Source: Aurelia coerulea
Lineage: Eukaryota > Cnidaria > Scyphozoa > Semaeostomeae > Ulmaridae
Assembly: GCA_039566865.1 (NCBI GenBank)
Contig: CM076953.1
Coordinates: 4,588,001-4,652,000 of the forward strand
DNA length: 64,000 nt
Reading direction: 5' to 3'
The notes beneath the pieces were generated by a model. That model made no database searches. It saw nothing but the letters and a program-made list of their open reading frames with translations, and was not told the DNA's origin. Both the position numbers and the translations under genes were made by a program. The stretch's first letter is position 1. Every line of letters starts with the position of its first letter. Below are positions 58,074 through 64,000 of the stretch, piece by piece.

Positions 58074-60698
58074 TATACCCTTTGCTTTTTTCGAAAATTA
58101 GGCCCTTTTTGAAAATACCGATTTTTGACTAAAAAGTAAGGCTATACCCTTTGCTTTTTTCGAAAATTAGACCCTTTTTTAAAATACCGATTTTTGGCTA
58201 AAAAGTAAGGCTATAACCGTTGCTTTTTCCAAAATTAGGCCCCTTTTTGAAAATACCGATTTTTGACTAAAAAGTAAGGCTATACCCTTTGCTTTTTTCG
58301 AAAATTAGGCCCTTTTTGAAAATACCGATTTTTGGCTAAAAAGTAAGGCTATACCCTTTGCTTTTTTCGAAAATTAGGCCCTTTTTTAAAATACCGATTT
58401 TTGGCTAAAAAGTAACGCTATACCCTGTGCTTTTTTCGAAAATTAGGCCCTTTTTGAAAATACCGACTTTTGGCTAAATAGTAAGGCTATACCCTTTGCT
58501 TTTTTCGAAAATTAGGACCTCTTTTAAAATACCGATTTTTGGCTAAAAAGTAACGCTATACCCTTTGCTTTTTCCAAAATTAGGCCCTTTTTGAAAATAC
58601 CGAATTTTGACGAAAAAGTAAGGCTATACCCTTTGCTTTTTTCCAAAATTAGGCCCTTTTTGAAATTACCGATTTTTGACTAAAAGGTAAGGCTATACCC
58701 TTTGCTTTTTTCCAAAATTAGGCCCTTTTTGAAATTACCGATTTTTGACTAAAAGGTAAGGCTATACCCTTTGCTTTTTTTCCAAAATTAGGCCCGTTTT
58801 GGAAAAACTGATTTTTGACTAAAAGTAAGGCTATACCCCTTGCTTTTTTCCAAAATTAGACCCTTTTTGAAAATACCAATTTTTGACTAAAAAGTAAGCC
58901 TATATATACCCTTTGCTTTTTTCCAAAATTAGGCCCCTTGTTGAAAATACCGATTTTTGACTAAAAAGTAAGGCTATACCCTTTGCTTGTTCGAAAATTA
59001 GGTCCTTTTTGAAAATACCGATTTTTGACTAAAAAGTAAGGCTATACCCTTTGCTTTTTTCGAAAATTAGGCCCTTTTTGAAAATACCGAATTTTGACGA
59101 AAAAGTAAGGCTATACCCTTTGCTTTTTTCCAAAATTAGGCCCTTTTTGAAAAACCGATTTTTGACTAAAAAGTAAGGCTATACCCTTTGCTTTTTTCCA
59201 AAATTAGGCCCTTTTTGGAAATACCAATTTTTGACTAAAAAGTAAGGCTATACCCTTTGCTTTTTTCGAAAATTAGGCCCTTTTTGGAAATACTGATTTT
59301 TGACTAAAAAGTAAGGCTATACCCTTTGCTTTTTTCCAAATTAGGCCCTTTTTTAAAATACCGATTTTTGGCTAAAAAGTAACGCTATACCCTTTGCTTT
59401 TTCCAAAATTAGGCCCCTTTTGAAAATACCGAATTTTGACGAAAAAGTAAGGCTATACCCTTTGCTTTTTTCCAAAATTAGGCCCTTTTTGAAATTACCG
59501 ATTTTTGACTAAAAGGTAAGGCTATACCCTTTGCTTTTTTCCAAAATTAGGCCCGTTTTGGAAAAACTGATTTTTGACTAAAAGTAAGGCTATACCCCTT
59601 GCTTTTTTCCAAAATTAGGCCCTTTTTGAAAATACCAATTTTTGACTAAAAAGTAAGCCTATACCCTTTGCTTTTTTCGAAAATTAGGCCCTTTTTGAAA
59701 ATACCGATTTTTGACTAAAAAGAAAGGCTATACCCTTTGCTTTTTTCCAAAATCAGGCCCCTTGTTGAAAATACCGATTTTTGACTAAAAAGTAAGGCTA
59801 TACCCTTTGCTTGTTCGAAAATTAGGCCCTTTTTCAAAATACCGATTATTGACTAAAAAGTAAGGCTATACCCTTTGCTTTTTTCGAAAATTAGGCCTTT
59901 TTTGAAAATACCGATTTTTGACGAAAAAGTAAGGCTATACCCTTTGCTTTTTTCCAAAATTAGGCCCTTTTTGAAAATACCGATTTTTGACTAAAAAGTA
60001 AGGCTATACCCTTTGCTTTTTTCGAAAATTAGGCCCTTTTTGAAAATACCGAATTTTGACGAAAAAGTAAGGCTATAACCTTTGCTTTTTCCAAAATTAG
60101 ACCCCTTTTTGAAATACCGATTTTTGACTAAAAAGTAAGGCTATACCCTTTGCTTCTTTCCTAAATTAGGCCCTTTTTGAAAATACCGATTTTTGACTAA
60201 AAAGTAAGGCTATACCCTTTGCTTTTTTCGAAAATTAGGCCCTTTTTGAAACTACCGAATTTTGACGAAAAAGTAAGGCTATACCCTTTGCGTTTTTCGA
60301 AAATTAGGCCCTTTTTGAAAATACCGAATTTTGACGAAAAAGTAATGCTATACCCTTTGCTTTTTTCCAAAATTAGGCCCTTTTTGAAAAAACTGATTTT
60401 TGACTAAAAAGTAAGCCTATACCCTTTGCTTTTTTCCAAAATTAGGCCCTTTTTGAAAATACCAATTTTTGACTGAAAAGTAAGGCTATACCCTTTGCTT
60501 TTTTCGAAAATTAGACCCTTTTTTAAAATACCGATTTTTGGCTAAAAAGTAAGGCTATAACCGTTGCTTTTTCCAAAATTAGGCCCCTTTTTGAAAATAC
60601 CGATTTTTGACTAAAAAGTAAGGCTATACCCTTTGCTTTTTTCGAAAATTAGGCCCTTTTTTAAAATACCGATTTTTGGCTAAAAAGTAACGCTATAC

Positions 60699-61150
60699 GT
60701 GCTATGGCTTAGAGACAATATCGTTCCTTGGGTGTAGATTATGGCAGGCACTTCCCAATGACCTAAAACAGTCAGATACTCTCTCCAGTTTCAAGAGGAA
60801 AATCAAAACCTGGAGGGGAGAGGAATGTAATTGTAGAATATGCAGACCTTTCGTGGCACAGGTTGGGTTCTCGAGCTGATATTAAATTTTCTGCTGTATT
60901 TACCGAAAAAAAAAGTAAGAAAACATTGTAAATATTAAAAGCATTGTAAAAATCTGTAAAATGTATCTGTATTTAATCATTCGGAATTTTATTTATTTTT
61001 TACTTTTTTCTTACAAATTTTACTTTTTTAGATAGTAGGCTTGAATTAGCTCTTAGTTATAGCTATTGTATCTATATGTATATATGTCTTGTATGTATAT
61101 ATATATATGTAGGCCTACTTTAAATAAATTGATAATAATAATAATAATAA
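60699..61150 (+). mobile_element. LINE 3' end, copy 2 in satellite
   Basis: The same 452-bp fragment with the same 5' truncation point, the same TATAC junctions and the same (TAA)n tail. I see no differences from copy 1. It starts 3077 bp after copy 1, so it was copied with the satellite unit rather than inserted independently. Confidence 0.92.
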
Positions 61151-63771
61151 TATACCCTGTGCTTTTTTCGAAAATTAGGCCCTTTTTGAAAATACCGATT
61201 TTTGGCTAAATAGTAAGGCTATACCCTTTGCTTTTTTCGAAAATTAGGCCCTTTTTTAAAATACCGATTTTTGGCTAAAAAGTAACGCTATACCCTTTGC
61301 TTTTTCCAAAATTAGGCCCTTTTTGAAAATACCGAATTTTGACGAAAAAGTAAGGCTATACCCTTTGCTTTTTTCCAAAATTAGGCCCTTTTTGAAATTA
61401 CCGATTTTTGACTAAAAGGTAAGGCTATACCCTTTGCTTTTTTCCAAAATTAGGCCCGTTTTGGAAAAACTGATTTTTGACTAAAAGTAAGGCTATACCC
61501 CTTGCTTTTTTCCAAAATTAGACCCTTTTTGAAAATACCAATTTTTGACTAAAAAGTAAGCCTATACCCTTTGCTTTTTTCCAAAATTAGGCCCCTTGTT
61601 GAAAATACTGATTTTTGACTAAAAAGTAAGGCTATACCCTTTGCTTGTTCGAAAATTAGGTCCTTTTTGAAAATACCGATTATTGACTAAAAAGTAAGGC
61701 TATACCCTTTGCTTTTTTCGAAAATTAGGCCCTTTTTGAAAATACCGAATTTTGACGAAAAAGTAAGGCTATACCCTTTGCTTTTTTCCAAAATTAGGCC
61801 CTTTTTGAAAATACTGATTTTTGACTAAAAAGTAAGGCTATACCCTTTGCTTTTTTCCAAAATTAGGCCCTTTTTGGAAATACCAATTTTTGACTAAAAA
61901 GTAAGGCTATACCCTTTGCTTTTTTCGAAAATTAGGCCCGTTTTGGAAAAACTGATTTTTGACTAAAAAGTAAGGCTATACCCTTTGCTTTTTTCCAAAT
62001 TAGGCCCTTTTTTAAAATACCGATTTTTGGCTAAAAAGTAACGCTATACCCTTTGCTTTTTCCAAAATTAGGCCCCTTTTGAAAATACCGAATTTTGACG
62101 AAAAAGTAAGGCTATACCCTTTGCTTTTTTCCAAAATTAGGCCCGTTTTGGAAAAACTGATTTTTGACTAAAAGTAAGGCTATACCCCTTGCTTTTTTCC
62201 AAAATTAGGCCCTTTTTGAAAATACCAATTTTTGACTAAAAAGTAAGCCTATACCCTTTGCTTTTTTCGAAAATTAGGCCCTTTTTGAAAATACCGATTT
62301 TTGACTAAAAAGAAAGGCTATACCCTTTGCTTTTTTCCAAAATTAGGCCCCTTGTTGAAAATACCGATTTTTGACTAAAAAGTAAGGCTATACCCTTTGC
62401 TTGTTCGAAAATTAGGCCCTTTTTCAAAATACCGATTATTGACTAAAAAGTAAGGCTATACCCTTTGCTTTTTTCGAAAATTAGGCCTTTTTTGAAAATA
62501 CCGAATTTTGACGAAAAAGTAAGGCTATACCCTTTGCTTTTTTCGAAAATTAGACCCTTTTTGAAAATACTGATTTTTGACTAAAAAGTAAGGCTATACC
62601 CTTTGCTTTTTTCCAAAATTAGGCCCTTTTTGGAAATACCACTTTTTGACTAAAAAGTAAGGCTATACCCTTTGCTTTTTTCGAGAATTAGGCCCGTTTT
62701 GGAAAAACTGATTTTTGACTAAAAAGTAAGGCTATACCCTTTGCTTTTTTCGAAAATTAGGCCCTTTTTTAAAATACCGATTTTTGGCTAAAAAGTAAGG
62801 CTATAACCTTTGCTTTTTCCAAAATTAGGCCCCTTTTTAAAAAAACCGATTTTTGACTAAAAGGTAAGGCTATACCCTTTGCTTCTTTCCTAAATTAGGC
62901 CCTTTTTGAAAATACCGATTTTTGACTAAAAAGTAAGGCTATACCCTTTGCTTTTTTCGAAAATTAGGCCCTTTTTGAAACTACCGATTTTTGACTAAAA
63001 AGTAAGGCTATACCCTTTGCTTTTTTCGAAAATTAGGCCCTTTTTGAAAATACCGAATTTTGACGAAAAAGTAATGCTATACCCTTTGCTTTTTTCCAAA
63101 ATTAGGCCCTTTTTGAAAAAACTGATTTTTGACTAAAAAGTAAGCCTATACCCTTTGCTTTTTTCCAAAATTAGGCCCTTTTTTAAAATACCAATTTTGA
63201 CTAAAAAGTAAGGCTATACCCTATGCTTTTTTCGAAAATTAGGCCCGTTTTGGAAAAACTGATTTTTGACTAAAAAGTAAGGCTATACCCTTTGCTTTTT
63301 TCCAAATTAGGCCCTTTTTGAAAATATCGACTTTTGGCTAAAAAGTAAGGCTATAACCCTTGCTTTTTTCCAAAATTAGGCCCATTGTTGAAAATACCGA
63401 TTTTTGACTAAAAAGTAAGGCTATACCCTTTGCTTTTTTCGAAAATTAGGCCCTTTTTGGAAATACCAATTTTTGACTAAAAAGTAAGGCTATACCCTTT
63501 GCTTTTTTCGAAAATTAGACCCTTTTTGAAAATACCAATTTTTGACTAAAAAGTAAGGCTATACCCTTTGCTTTTTTCGAAAATTAGACCCTTTTTTAAA
63601 ATACCGATTTTTGGCTAAAAAGTAAGGCTATAACCGTTGCTTTTTCCAAAATTAGGCCCCTTTTTGAAAATACCGATTTTTGACTAAAAAGTAAGGCTAT
63701 ACCCTTTGCTTTTTTCGAAAATTAGGCCCTTTTTTAAAATACCGATTTTTGGCTAAAAAGTAACGCTATAC

Positions 63772-64000
63772 GTGCTATGGCTTAGAGACAATATCGTTCC
63801 TTGGGTGTAGATTATGGCAGGCACTTCCCAATGACCTAAAACAGTCAGATACTCTCTCCAGTTTCAAGAGGAAAATCAAAACCTGGAGGGGAGAGGAATG
63901 TAATTGTAGAATATGCAGACCTTTCGTGGCACAGGTTGGGTTCTCGAGCTGATATTAAATTTTCTGCTGTATTTACCGAAAAAAAAAGTAAGAAAACATT
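63772..64000 (+). mobile_element. LINE 3' end, copy 3, cut by window edge
   Basis: Same fragment and same left junction, 3073 bp after copy 2. Only the first 229 bases are inside the window. Confidence 0.92.

Larger units (their letters stand above)
53020..63771. repeat. 69-bp satellite array with higher-order structure
   Basis: Head-to-tail monomers of about 69 bp (68-70), about 145 copies. Conserved blocks are GGCTATACCCTTTGC, GAAAATTAGGCCC and AAATACCGATTTTTG, then GACTAAAAAGTA or variants (GGCTAA, GACGAA). The left edge (about 52990-53250) is degenerate; internal monomers are much more alike. Variants recur in a fixed order with a period of about 3.08 kb (for example a TATATATACCC variant at 55826 and 58902), so the array is built of higher-order units. 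LINE fragments interrupt it at 57622, 60699 and 63772. No gene is supported within it. Confidence 0.97.

Noticed and set aside
53020..63771. CRISPR-like array
   Set aside because: Monomers are contiguous with no unique spacers, and the window is animal DNA.

Overview
This is a eukaryotic, AT-rich, gene-poor and repeat-rich window, almost certainly from an animal. A complete single-exon Frizzled receptor and two intronless class A GPCRs with the motifs SNVLLGALC, SDLLVG and VYCARS suggest a cnidarian, probably an anthozoan. That placement is inferred from protein style and is not proven. No bacterial features, CRISPR arrays or rRNA genes were seen, and no tRNA was recognised by eye.

Layout. 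1-18.7 kb: no recognisable gene, only tandem duplications, C-rich simple repeats and many short non-autonomous DNA transposons (MITEs and foldback elements). 18.76-20.84 kb: a Frizzled Wnt receptor on the + strand. 21-41 kb: again gene-free, with many palindromic elements, several with readable target-site duplications (TSDs), plus a hammerhead-like motif near 32.1 kb. 41.3-42.3 kb: a class A GPCR on the - strand. Decayed tandem copies of its 5' end lie next to it, followed by a possible secreted Cys-rich peptide exon on the + strand. 44-50 kb: more MITEs, foldbacks and a LINE 3' end. 51.8-52.8 kb: a second, paralogous GPCR on the + strand, probably with a 5'-UTR intron. A hAT-like MITE sits about 40 bp upstream of its start codon. 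53.0-64.0 kb: a large satellite of ~69-bp monomers organised into ~3.08-kb higher-order units. Each later unit carries the same 452-bp LINE 3' fragment; the array runs off the window.

Function. The only confident genes are the three seven-transmembrane receptors. Frizzled would receive Wnt signals at the cell surface. The two GPCRs are orphan receptors of one paralogous group; both lack the usual TM3-ECL2 disulfide and the proline of NPxxY. There is no operon-like logic. The most informative biology is the mobile-element record: at least four TSD classes (TA, TTAA, 8 bp, 9 bp), nested insertions, an internal paralogous empty site, and a LINE fragment captured and amplified by a satellite. Alignments and repeat boundaries were made by eye, so element ends are good to a few bases where a TSD is given and to tens of bases otherwise.
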